The translations under genes were made by a program, and so were the position numbers. This document shows, in pieces, positions 33,322 to 40,391 of a stretch of DNA of 64,000 nt. Numbering within the stretch: the first letter of the stretch is position 1; each line of letters opens with the position of its first letter. The notes beneath the pieces were generated by a model that saw only the letters and a list, made by a program, of their open reading frames with translations, was not told where the DNA came from and searched no databases. This DNA is from Paenibacillus methanolicus (GTDB lineage: Bacteria > Bacillota > Bacilli > Paenibacillales > Paenibacillaceae): contig NZ_VNHS01000013.1 of the NCBI RefSeq assembly GCF_008124765.1, positions 62,001 to 126,000 of the forward strand, written 5' to 3'.

Positions 33322-34629
33322 ATGGAGCAGGGCAAACATTCGGTGCAGTCCCGATGGGCGGCCACGATGGCGCGCGGGAAGATGCGCACGGAATCGTTCG
33401 GCGGCGGCAAGCGAAACTACGACAGCCGCTCGCTGGACGGGCAGGCTGTTCTTTTGCTGGTCGTGCAAGGACTGCTTGGCATTGCCAATGCGCTGTCGGG
33501 TACGTTCGTACCCGTTTACTTGTGGAAGGCGAGCCAGTCGCTGGCTTTGATCGGCTGGTTCAATCTGTTTCAGGCGACGGTGAGCGGCTTGACGTTCTGG
33601 CTCGCCGGCAAGTGGGTCAAGGAACATAATAAGATGCACTGCCTCCGGCTGGGCGTGGCGCTGTCGGGGGCCTTTTATTTAACGGTGCTGCTGATCGGCA
33701 AATCGGCCGTCGACTACGCGATCCCGCTAGGCGTGCTGAACGGCATCGCGCTCGGGTTGTTCTGGCTCGCGTACAACGTCGTCTATTTCGAAGTTACCGA
33801 ACCGGGCAACCGCGACCGTTTCAACGGACTGGCCGGATTTCTAGGCTCGGGCGCGGGTATTTTGGCCCCGTGGATCTCAGGTCTTATTATTACATCGCAA
33901 TCGGGAGAACGCGGGTATACGATTATTTTCACGATCTCGGTCATCCTCTTCGCGGTAGCGGTCGTCATGAGCTTCTGGCTGAAGAAGCGGGAGGCGGTCG
34001 GGCAATACGAATGGCTGTACGGCTTCCGGCAGCTAACGCGCAAGGACAGCCCGTGGCGGCGCGTCGTGCCGGCGATTATGGCGCAGGGCGTGCGTGAAGG
34101 CGTATTCATGTTTCTGATCAACCTGCTGGTGTACATCTCGACGAACAACGAGCAGAAGGTCGGCAACTTCTCGCTCATCACCTCGTTCGTCGCGTTGATC
34201 AGCTTCTGGTTGATCGGCAGGCTATTGACGCCTCAGCGGCGTAAGGCTGCGATGTTAATCGGCGCCGTCATGGTCACGGCGGTCATCGTTCCGTTGTTCT
34301 GGCCGCTGCGCTACGGTACGCTGCTTATGTTCGGCATTGGCTCGGCCATCTTCATGCCGCTCTATATCATTCCGATGACGTCGACGGTATTCGATATGAT
34401 CGGGCAGTCCGAGGAGAGCGCCAGCCGGCGGGAGGAATTTATCGTGCTGCGCGAGGCCGGACTGACGCTAGGGCGCGTCATCGGGCTTTCGTCCTACTTG
34501 CTCGTCTTGCCGATCACCAAGGGGACGCCGGAGGCGGTGCCGATTCTGCTGCTCGCGGTCGGGATGTTCCCGATAATCGGCTGGCTGTTTATTCGGCCTT
34601 ATTTATCAAAAGTGAAGCGACCTGCATAA
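33322..34629 (+). CDS. Major facilitator superfamily transporter
   Basis: 435 residues from ATG 33322 (GGGAGG 10 bases upstream). A polar N-terminal ~45 residues precede about twelve hydrophobic segments, with a central cytosolic loop (LKKREAVGQYEWLYGFRQLTRKDSPWRRV). Motif-A-like remnants (LAGKWVKEHNKMHCLRLG) follow helix 2. The form resembles YqgE-type Firmicute MFS proteins of unknown substrate. Its leader carries a ribosome-site hairpin, so regulation at translation is possible. cysK starts 29 bp downstream, suggesting co-transcription, yet no sulfur-transport motif is recognisable. Confidence 0.88.
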   Translation: MEQGKHSVQSRWAATMARGKMRTESFGGGKRNYDSRSLDGQAVLLLVVQGLLGIANALSGTFVPVYLWKASQSLALIGWFNLFQATVSGLTFWLAGKWVKEHNKMHCLRLGVALSGAFYLTVLLIGKSAVDYAIPLGVLNGIALGLFWLAYNVVYFEVTEPGNRDRFNGLAGFLGSGAGILAPWISGLIITSQSGERGYTIIFTISVILFAVAVVMSFWLKKREAVGQYEWLYGFRQLTRKDSPWRRVVPAIMAQGVREGVFMFLINLLVYISTNNEQKVGNFSLITSFVALISFWLIGRLLTPQRRKAAMLIGAVMVTAVIVPLFWPLRYGTLLMFGIGSAIFMPLYIIPMTSTVFDMIGQSEESASRREEFIVLREAGLTLGRVIGLSSYLLVLPITKGTPEAVPILLLAVGMFPIIGWLFIRPYLSKVKRPA

Positions 34630-34658
34630 GGAGCGGCTCATAGGGGAGAGAAGCGCTT

Positions 34659-35576
34659 ATGGTGCGTATTGTGAACAATGTGGCGGAACTGATCGGCGAC
34701 ACGCCGGCGGTTCGGCTTCGGCGCCTGGTTCGGAAGGGCGACGCGGAAGTACTGGTGAAGTTGGAGAAATTCAATCCGAGCGGCAGCGTTAAAGACCGGG
34801 CGGCCTCGTCGCTCATCGACGACGCAGAGCGGCGGGGGGCCCTGCGTCCCGGCTCGACGATTATCGAGCCGACGAGCGGCAACACGGGAATCGGGCTGGC
34901 GATGAACGCCGCGGTGAAAGGATACAAGCTCATTCTCGTCATGCCCGATAATATGACGAAGGAGAGGATCGGACTCTTGAAAGCCTATGGCGCCGAGGTC
35001 GTGCTGACGCCGGCCGCCGAGCGCATGCCCGGCGCGATTGCCAAGGCGAAGGAGCTGCAGGCATCCATCCCCGGCAGCTTCATCCCGAATCAATTCGAGA
35101 ATAGCGCCAATCCGGACATTCACCGGAAGACGACGGCGCCCGAAATCATCCGCCAGACCGGCGGCCGTCTGGATGCGTTCGTGGCGACCTCCGGGACGGG
35201 CGGCACGGTAACGGGGACGGGCGAGACGCTAAGAGCGTCCATTCCGGACTTGTACATCGCCGTCGTCGAGCCGAAAGGATCGCCCGTCCTATCCGGCGGT
35301 CAGCCCGGCCCGCACAAGTTGGTCGGCACGAGCCCCGGGTTTATTCCGCAGGTGTTGAATACGGAAGTTTACGACGAGATCGTGCAGGTATCCGACGAAG
35401 ACGCGCTCGCGACGATGAGAGCGCTCGCGCGCGAAGAAGGACTGCTGCTCGGCCCGTCGTCGGGGGCGGCCGTTTGGACCGCGCTGCAGCTTGCGCGCAA
35501 GCTGGGCGAAGGCAAGCGCGTGCTATGCATTGCGCCGGATAGCGGCGAACGCTATTTAAGCATGGATATTTTTTGA
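34659..35576 (+). CDS. cysK: Cysteine synthase (O-acetylserine sulfhydrylase)
   Basis: 305 residues. PLP Lys45 in FNPSGSVKDRAA, substrate loop TSGNTGIGLA, and the phosphate-cleft loop GTGGTVTGTGE are intact; LLLGPSSGAA carries the C-terminal Ser loop. This matches the CysK/CysM group that converts O-acetylserine and sulfide to cysteine. Whether it is the biosynthetic main enzyme or a second paralogue (YtkP/CysM-like, or methionine-to-cysteine MccA) cannot be told. AGGGGAGAG stands before the ATG. A strong terminator follows at 35606-35647. Confidence 0.93.
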   Translation: MVRIVNNVAELIGDTPAVRLRRLVRKGDAEVLVKLEKFNPSGSVKDRAASSLIDDAERRGALRPGSTIIEPTSGNTGIGLAMNAAVKGYKLILVMPDNMTKERIGLLKAYGAEVVLTPAAERMPGAIAKAKELQASIPGSFIPNQFENSANPDIHRKTTAPEIIRQTGGRLDAFVATSGTGGTVTGTGETLRASIPDLYIAVVEPKGSPVLSGGQPGPHKLVGTSPGFIPQVLNTEVYDEIVQVSDEDALATMRALAREEGLLLGPSSGAAVWTALQLARKLGEGKRVLCIAPDSGERYLSMDIF

Positions 35577-35605
35577 TGTTTCTTATACTTGATACAATAC
35601 GGAAG

Positions 35606-35647
35606 AACCCGCAGCCCGCGAAGTCGGCGGCCGCTGCGGGTTTTTTT
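35606..35647 (+). terminator. Rho-independent terminator after cysK
   Basis: AACCCGCAGC pairs with GCTGCGGGTT; seven T follow. Confidence 0.93.
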
Positions 35648-35667
35648 TGATATATCCAACCAATCAA

Positions 35668-35870
35668 AAGCTTTGCCGGCTAGATGGCGCTAACCTTCTG
35701 GTTCCCCTCGGTGGAGGTCAATGCTGTAAGGTTAGGGAAGACATCCGTTGAGGCCACCTGACGCTAGAGATGACAGACTAACGCACAGGCTTATGACTGA
35801 AGACAAACTTCAACACCCACGGAAGCTTTGTCCACCCAGGACAAAAGCGTGCCCAGCTCGAAGCTATCCG
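35668..35870 (+). ncRNA. Structured non-coding RNA resembling HEARO / IscB omega-RNA, without an IscB gene
   Basis: The stretch GGCTAGATGGCGCTAACC (from 35677) followed by a paired region (CTAACCTT 35689-35696 with AAGGTTAG 35727-35734, enclosing a CCTC/GAGG hairpin), then CACCTGACGCTAGAGATGACAG and a second hairpin (GACAAACTTC at 35801-35810 with GAAGCTTTGTC at 35821-35831) recalls the HEARO class, the guide RNA of IscB elements. That match is from memory of the family, not from a search. No IscB, TnpB or other nuclease ORF lies downstream, so it would be an orphan copy. Confidence 0.42.
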
Positions 35871-35879
35871 CCAACCGCG

Positions 35880-36060
35880 AACAATCGTGTCAGCAAGAAA
35901 GCGGGAGTCCAGAGGGCAAAGCCCTCCTCCCACCTCCTCGGCGGAGGAGGTGGGAGGAGGGAGCAATAAAACTCGGGTCAAAGGGGCAGAGCCCTCTTAA
36001 CCTGTCAGCATTGCAGCGGAGGGAGAAAAGAAGGTTCTCAAAGGGCGAAGCCCTTTTGCT
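35880..36060. repeat. Hairpin-rich tail between the candidate omega-RNA and cotH
   Basis: Contains an 18-bp inverted repeat (CCCTCCTCCCACCTCC... with its complement, 35921-35960) and three short GGGC-AAG-CCC type hairpins: AGGGCAAAGCCCT (35911-35923), GGGGCAGAGCCCTC (35982-35995), AAAGGGCGAAGCCCTTTT (36040-36057). The last could terminate the minus-strand cotH gene's opposite side. No gene is supported. Confidence 0.6.
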
Positions 36061-36061
36061 C

Positions 36062-37132
36062 CTAATCCTTCCACTCGGCGAGCTGCGCGAACAGCACATC
36101 CCGGCGTTCCTTGATGAACCGGCTGATGACATCCGCCTCGCCGAGGAAAGTCTCGTAAGGCCATTTGCGCGTAAAGTCGTCCCGCACGTCGGCTTGAATG
36201 CTCGCCATCATGTCCTTGACGATCGGTTCGATGACGCGCGCGGTGAACGTCTCGTTCAACAATCGCTTCAGCAGACGGCGGTATCGGACGCGCACCGATC
36301 GGTAAGCCAGCAATTTGCCCGTCAGCTTATTCATCCCCCGCACGGACACGAGATCGCTAGGACACAAGCGGCCGAAGCAGTTCCGCCCCCACGTCCCTTC
36401 GTAATCCCACGGAATAATCCGGTATTTGCTCGTCGCCCGATGTTCGTATAACGCATAGTTTTGATCGAAGCCGTCGTAATTGTTCGTCAGCACCGCGCCT
36501 GCCAGCCAGCGTAAATAAAGATCGACATCAAGCCGTTTCCCCAGGTAGGCGCGCAGCGTGGAGCTGGATGGCCGATTCACGTTCGCGATGAAAGCGGCGA
36601 GCCGCTTCTTCGTGCCGTCGCCCCCCTTGACGAGCTGGTAGCCGGCGAATAGCGAGCGCTTGCGTCGCTTGGTCTCGTGGTCGATCAGCGTGAAATCGGC
36701 GTTGTCGTTCACCGCGTAGACGAGGGAGGATGCGCCGATGCGCCGTCGCCGGAAGAACCGTCCGTCTACCGCTTCAATCTCGACGTACACGCCGTGCGGC
36801 TTGCCGTTCCAATGCAGCTGGACGTGGCGGGTGCGCGGCGCCGGCACGCCAATCTCGTTAAAGAAGCGAAAGGACAGCGCGTTGCGGATGAGCGACGGGT
36901 CGTCGAATTCCGCGTTCCAATGCAGCGTGCGGCCTTCCGTCTGGATTTCGTACGATTTCTTCAAATAGTTGCGGGTATGGCCGCCTCGGATGCGGATCCG
37001 GGCTTCGGCCGCCGCGCCGTCTCCGACCAGCCGCGCGGGTACGTAACGGTCGCTCCATACGTCCCGAAGCAGCTCATGACTCGCGCCGGGGTCAATCTCG
37101 ATCGAGCGAACCGGCAATCCCTTTCCGGCCAT
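36062..37132 (-). CDS. cotH: CotH-type spore coat protein kinase
   Basis: 356 residues, no signal peptide. The CotH fold is marked by IRGGHTRNYLKKSYEIQ near residue 48 (ATP-binding Lys region), RNALSFRFFNEIGVPAPRTRHVQLHWNGKPHGVYVEIEAVD, the catalytic-type Asp/Asn stretch LTNNYDGFDQNYALYEH and the metal-binding Asp in IIPWDYEGTWG. CotH kinases phosphorylate Ser residues in Lys-rich coat proteins during sporulation. GGAGG lies 9 bases before the ATG. The gene is divergent from a Lys/His/Ser-rich coat-type gene, as cotH is from cotG in B. subtilis, making that protein the probable substrate. Confidence 0.9.
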   Translation of the reverse strand: MAGKGLPVRSIEIDPGASHELLRDVWSDRYVPARLVGDGAAAEARIRIRGGHTRNYLKKSYEIQTEGRTLHWNAEFDDPSLIRNALSFRFFNEIGVPAPRTRHVQLHWNGKPHGVYVEIEAVDGRFFRRRRIGASSLVYAVNDNADFTLIDHETKRRKRSLFAGYQLVKGGDGTKKRLAAFIANVNRPSSSTLRAYLGKRLDVDLYLRWLAGAVLTNNYDGFDQNYALYEHRATSKYRIIPWDYEGTWGRNCFGRLCPSDLVSVRGMNKLTGKLLAYRSVRVRYRRLLKRLLNETFTARVIEPIVKDMMASIQADVRDDFTRKWPYETFLGEADVISRFIKERRDVLFAQLAEWKD

Positions 37133-37522
37133 GGGATCATCCTCCAGGCATCAGGTTCAGCCTGCCCCCTGCGGCGGGCAAGCTGCGATACCTTACTCTA
37201 TGCGGGAGCCCGGTCGGAGGTGTGCGGATTGCGCGCGAAAAGGTGGAGGCGCGTCTACTCGATCGGGAGCGGACCGCCGCCGGTTACGCGGGCGTGGCGG
37301 AACTAGACTAGCGTACATCTGGTAGAAAATAGATTGCTACCCTAGTCCCTTTGAAGACGGGATACATATAAATATATTACAACCGTCATCCGGAAGAATC
37401 GAAGGAAAGCGGCGGCTAGCAAGGGGATGGCCGTCGCAGCCAACCGGTAGATTGGAAGGAAGACGCGCGGCGAAGTTTCTATTTTTCTTCGCTCACATTA
37501 TATCAAACGGGAGGAATTCGCG
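37133..37522. promoter_or_regulatory. Divergent intergenic region between cotH and the Lys/His-rich coat gene
   Basis: 390 bp with no supported gene. It must contain promoters for both directions, presumably sporulation-specific. CATATAAAT at ~37367 resembles a mother-cell SigE/SigK -10 box, but without a convincing -35 partner; no call is made. Confidence 0.4.
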
Positions 37523-38263
37523 ATGGCTTACGAGTACCATGGCAAGTCGTTCGGCAAGAAATGGGACGGCCACAAATCCGGCGGCCATAAATCGTACGGC
37601 ATGAAATTCGAGCACAAATCGTTCGACAAGAAATGGGAGCACAAATCCGGCAAAGACCACAAATCCCATGGATGCAAAAAAGAAGAGGACTGGAAATGCC
37701 TCATCAAGAAGCATGTCGTCATCAAACTGAAAAAAGGCTGTCCGGACTGGATCGAAGGCGTGTTGATCGGCTTCGATAGCCACAAAATCGTTCTGCTGAC
37801 GAAAGAAGGCATCGCCTACGTCGACGTCTGCTGCGTGAAGTGCATCTACGAGAAGAAGGAGAAGAAGGAGCACTGCGGCTGCGGCAAACACGACGGGCAT
37901 AAAAGCGGCGGACACGATGGATGCCGCAAGGAGCACCATTCCGGCGGCAAAGACCACCACAGCAACGGTAAAGGCTACGGGCATGGCTTCATGGGCGGCG
38001 GCGATTGGTTCGATGGTCACCGCACGAAAGGCGGCGACGGGCTTCGCAGCGAAGGGCACCATGGCGGCCATTACGGCTCCGACAAAACGTGGGGCATGAA
38101 GGACGGCGGTCACTACGGCGGCAAGAAAGATCACAAAGGGAAAGACGATCACAAAGGGAAAGACGATCACAAAGGCAAATACGGCCACAAAGGACGCAAA
38201 ATCGGGCGCAAATGCGGCTGCGGCTGCAAATGCAAATGCGGCAAAAAGAAAATCGCCCGGTAA
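37523..38263 (+). CDS. Lys/His/Gly-rich spore-coat-type protein with one Sm-like domain; probable CotH substrate
   Basis: 246 residues. An N-terminal part rich in HKS (GGHKSYGMKFEHKS, WEHKSGKDHKSHG) precedes one Sm-like ~50-residue domain (CLIKKHVVIKLKKGC..IEGVLIGFDSHKIVLLTKEGIAYVDVCCVKCIYE) of the CotB/YtxO-type found in coat proteins. The C-terminal ~130 residues are Gly/His/Lys-rich, contain three to four DHKGK units encoded by 18-bp repeats (~38128-38195), and end in a Cys cluster (CGCGCKCKCG). GGGAGG precedes the ATG. Divergent from cotH. Ser embedded in basic context fits CotH phosphorylation; metal binding through His/Cys is likely. Function is inference from context. Confidence 0.75.
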   Translation: MAYEYHGKSFGKKWDGHKSGGHKSYGMKFEHKSFDKKWEHKSGKDHKSHGCKKEEDWKCLIKKHVVIKLKKGCPDWIEGVLIGFDSHKIVLLTKEGIAYVDVCCVKCIYEKKEKKEHCGCGKHDGHKSGGHDGCRKEHHSGGKDHHSNGKGYGHGFMGGGDWFDGHRTKGGDGLRSEGHHGGHYGSDKTWGMKDGGHYGGKKDHKGKDDHKGKDDHKGKYGHKGRKIGRKCGCGCKCKCGKKKIAR

Positions 38264-38381
38264 CGCGCTTCGGAATCTTGCCATGACCACGATCGCATGA
38301 TGCAGCGCGGGCTGCGTGCCCTTAGGGCGCGTCAGCCCGCGGCATCGGCATCCACCGCCGCACGAGGAGGAAGGGAAAGCC

Positions 38382-39047
38382 ATGAGAAACCTACGTCCGC
38401 TCCTTAACCGTTACGTCGAGCTACAAATCGCCGATGCCAAGCAGCCGGTCCGCGGTTGGCTGGCCGATCTGGGACAAGACATTCTCGTCGTCTACACCGG
38501 GTCGAACTATGTCTACGCGCCGCTCGTTCACGTCCGTCGCCTAAAGCTGCTGAACGCGGCGCCGCCTCCGTCCGGGCTGCCGGAGGCGCCTTACGAGAAC
38601 ATGAACGACGGGATCTCGTACCGCAAAATACTTATGAACGCCAAAGGGATGTTCTCCGAGTTGTACATTACCGGGGAGCAGACGGTTCACGGGTACGTTA
38701 ACAGCGTCATGAACGATTTCTTCGTCTTCTATTCGCCCGTCCATCACTCCGTCATCGTCTCGCTCCAGCATCTCAAATATTTGATCCCCTATTCGCAAGG
38801 CGAGACGCCGTACGCCTTAACGCCCGAACAATTCCCGCTTAAACCTTCGCCGCTCACGTACGCCCGTTCCTTCGACCAACAGCTGCAGAAGCTGATCGGC
38901 GAGTTCGTCATTCTCAATCTGGGCGAGCAGGCGAGCTGCATCGGCGTGCTGAAAGGCATCGACCAGCAGATCGTGGAGCTGTCGGACGCGAGCGGAACGC
39001 CGGTCTTTTTGCACCTGAATCACATTAAGACGGTTCATTTGCCATAA
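38382..39047 (+). CDS. Spore-coat-type protein with three Sm-like repeats
   Basis: 221 residues from ATG 38382 (AGGAGG 12 bases upstream); upstream codons in frame lack a site. Three ~50-residue repeats are visible: LNRYVELQIADAKQPVRGWL.., ELYITGEQTVHGYVNSVMND.. and IGEFVILNLGEQASCIGVLKG.., each a strand-turn pattern ending in a 'H(V/L)xxLK' or 'HIKTV' stretch (residues ~5-60, ~85-135, ~165-221). The same module occurs once in the preceding protein. Bacillus coat proteins of the CotB/DUF2642 kind share it. It is in the coat cluster downstream of the Lys/His-rich gene, probably co-expressed in the mother cell. Confidence 0.75.
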   Translation: MRNLRPLLNRYVELQIADAKQPVRGWLADLGQDILVVYTGSNYVYAPLVHVRRLKLLNAAPPPSGLPEAPYENMNDGISYRKILMNAKGMFSELYITGEQTVHGYVNSVMNDFFVFYSPVHHSVIVSLQHLKYLIPYSQGETPYALTPEQFPLKPSPLTYARSFDQQLQKLIGEFVILNLGEQASCIGVLKGIDQQIVELSDASGTPVFLHLNHIKTVHLP

Positions 39048-39160
39048 GGGGGGCGAAACCGCTTCTTTCCAATTTCGGGGAGAGGCGGATACATATTTTG
39101 GCTGCGCGCGGTTCATAATACGGAGGGTTTGAAAAAAATGGCGATAAGGAGGGGAATCGC

Positions 39161-39385
39161 TTGTTACAGCCGATGTCCTCGAAAGAATTGGAGTATATCA
39201 TCGATTCGATATCGAATGAAGACCTGCTCATGAAGCAATGCGCGGTTGCGGCGACGTCGACGTCGAACCAGGCGCTGGTCAACATCTATCAGCAAGCCAT
39301 CAGCCAACACCAACAGCATATCGAGACGCTCATCCATACGATCCAGCAGCATCAGCAGCTGGCGCCGTCGCAGCCGCAAGGCTAA
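39161..39385 (+). CDS. Small coat-F-like helical protein
   Basis: 74 residues from TTG 39161, 6 bases after AAGGAGGGG. The sequence (MSSKELEYIIDSISNEDLLMKQCAVAATSTSNQALVNIYQQAISQHQQHIETLIHTIQQHQQL) forms a helical hairpin, similar to the second half of coat-F-domain proteins. The C-terminus is Gln-rich like the following coat-F gene, 71 bp downstream on the same strand. It is likely to be packaged with it. A 31-codon frame starting at 39138 overlaps it but is not preferred. Confidence 0.7.
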   Translation: MLQPMSSKELEYIIDSISNEDLLMKQCAVAATSTSNQALVNIYQQAISQHQQHIETLIHTIQQHQQLAPSQPQG

Positions 39386-39456
39386 CCGTTCCCGCGCGGG
39401 ACAAGCCGTTTCGCCCGGACGAGATATTGACTGTCAACCATAAGGAGGGTTTCCAC

Positions 39457-40308
39457 GTGTTCCAACAATCGAACGGCCAGAAACAGACGCATACCCATCT
39501 GCTGGCGGAGGAAGATTTGGCTTATACGGTGCTTGCCGACCTGAAACGCGTATCCGGCGAGTACGCGACGGCGGTGACCGAGTCGAATTGCCCGGATATC
39601 CGCCAAGTGTTCACATCGTTGCTGAACAGCACGCTCCGCCTGCAAGGCGAGCTCTATCGCGCGATGAAGCAGAACAACTTGTACGACACGCCGACGGCCG
39701 CGCTGCGCCAAGAGATGGACAAGCAGCTGCAGAAGCAGCAGCAGACCCAGCAGAAAGCGGCGCAGCTGCTCCAGCAGATCGGGCTGCAGTCGCAAAATCA
39801 ATCCCAAGCGCAGAGCCAAAGCCAGTTCCCGCAGCAACAGCAAGCTGCCAATTCGCGCCAGCAGTTCCAACAGCCGCAGCAGGCGCAGCCGATCAATGCG
39901 CAGGAGCAGCAGTTCCAGCAAGCGCAAATTCCGGTGGCCGCGAGCGCTTTCGCTCAGCAGGATCAGCACCGCCAACAGTTCCAACAAAACCAATTCGCGA
40001 CCGGCGCAGGTCTGTTCCAAGCAAGCGAGCAGCAATCGGCTTCCCAGTATCAACCCGTGCACCAGTCGAATGCGTTCGGGCAGCAGGCGCATAACCCGCA
40101 AGCGGGCATTAGCCAACAGCAGTACCAGCAGGCGAGACAAAACCAGCATTCCCAGCAGTTCCAGCCGTCCCAGCAGAATCAGGCGTTCAGATCAAGCGCT
40201 CAGTCTTCCGCGCAGCAATCGCGCGCGAACGCGACGAACGCAGGCTTCACGCCGCTGCAGCCGATCCACCAGACGCCAGGCGGCAATCAGCCGAATTATT
40301 TCTCCTAA
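39457..40308 (+). CDS. Coat-F family spore coat protein with long Gln-rich tail
   Basis: 283 residues from GTG 39457, 7 bases after AAGGAGGG; a longer open frame upstream overlaps the preceding gene and is not used. Residues ~10-95 are a coat-F (ferritin-like four-helix) unit: THLLAEEDLAYTVLADLKRVSGEYATAVTESNCPDIRQVFTSLLNSTLRLQGELYRAMKQNNLYD. From residue ~95 to the end it is disordered and about one third Gln with Ser, Ala and Asn, a prion-like composition. Related coat proteins are surface or matrix components. A terminator follows at 40317-40341. Confidence 0.85.
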   Translation: MFQQSNGQKQTHTHLLAEEDLAYTVLADLKRVSGEYATAVTESNCPDIRQVFTSLLNSTLRLQGELYRAMKQNNLYDTPTAALRQEMDKQLQKQQQTQQKAAQLLQQIGLQSQNQSQAQSQSQFPQQQQAANSRQQFQQPQQAQPINAQEQQFQQAQIPVAASAFAQQDQHRQQFQQNQFATGAGLFQASEQQSASQYQPVHQSNAFGQQAHNPQAGISQQQYQQARQNQHSQQFQPSQQNQAFRSSAQSSAQQSRANATNAGFTPLQPIHQTPGGNQPNYFS

Positions 40309-40316
40309 GCACCAGC

Positions 40317-40341
40317 AAAGCTCCCGAGAGGGAGCTTTTTT
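40317..40341 (+). terminator. Rho-independent terminator after the coat cluster
   Basis: AAAGCTCCC and GGGAGCTTTTTT, loop GAGA. Confidence 0.93.
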
Positions 40342-40391
40342 GCATACTAGGATAGCTTCCGTTGATACCCGCGGGCTTCTCCGGACCGCCG

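Noticed and set aside
35668-36060. Group II intron fragment
   Set aside because: Neither the GTGCG 5' end nor a domain V-like hairpin nor a reverse transcriptase ORF is present; the HEARO-like reading fits better.
39138-39233. 31-codon frame ahead of the small coat-F-like gene
   Set aside because: Although GGAGGG precedes it, it overlaps the well-supported gene in another frame, and its own sequence includes that gene's ribosome site.
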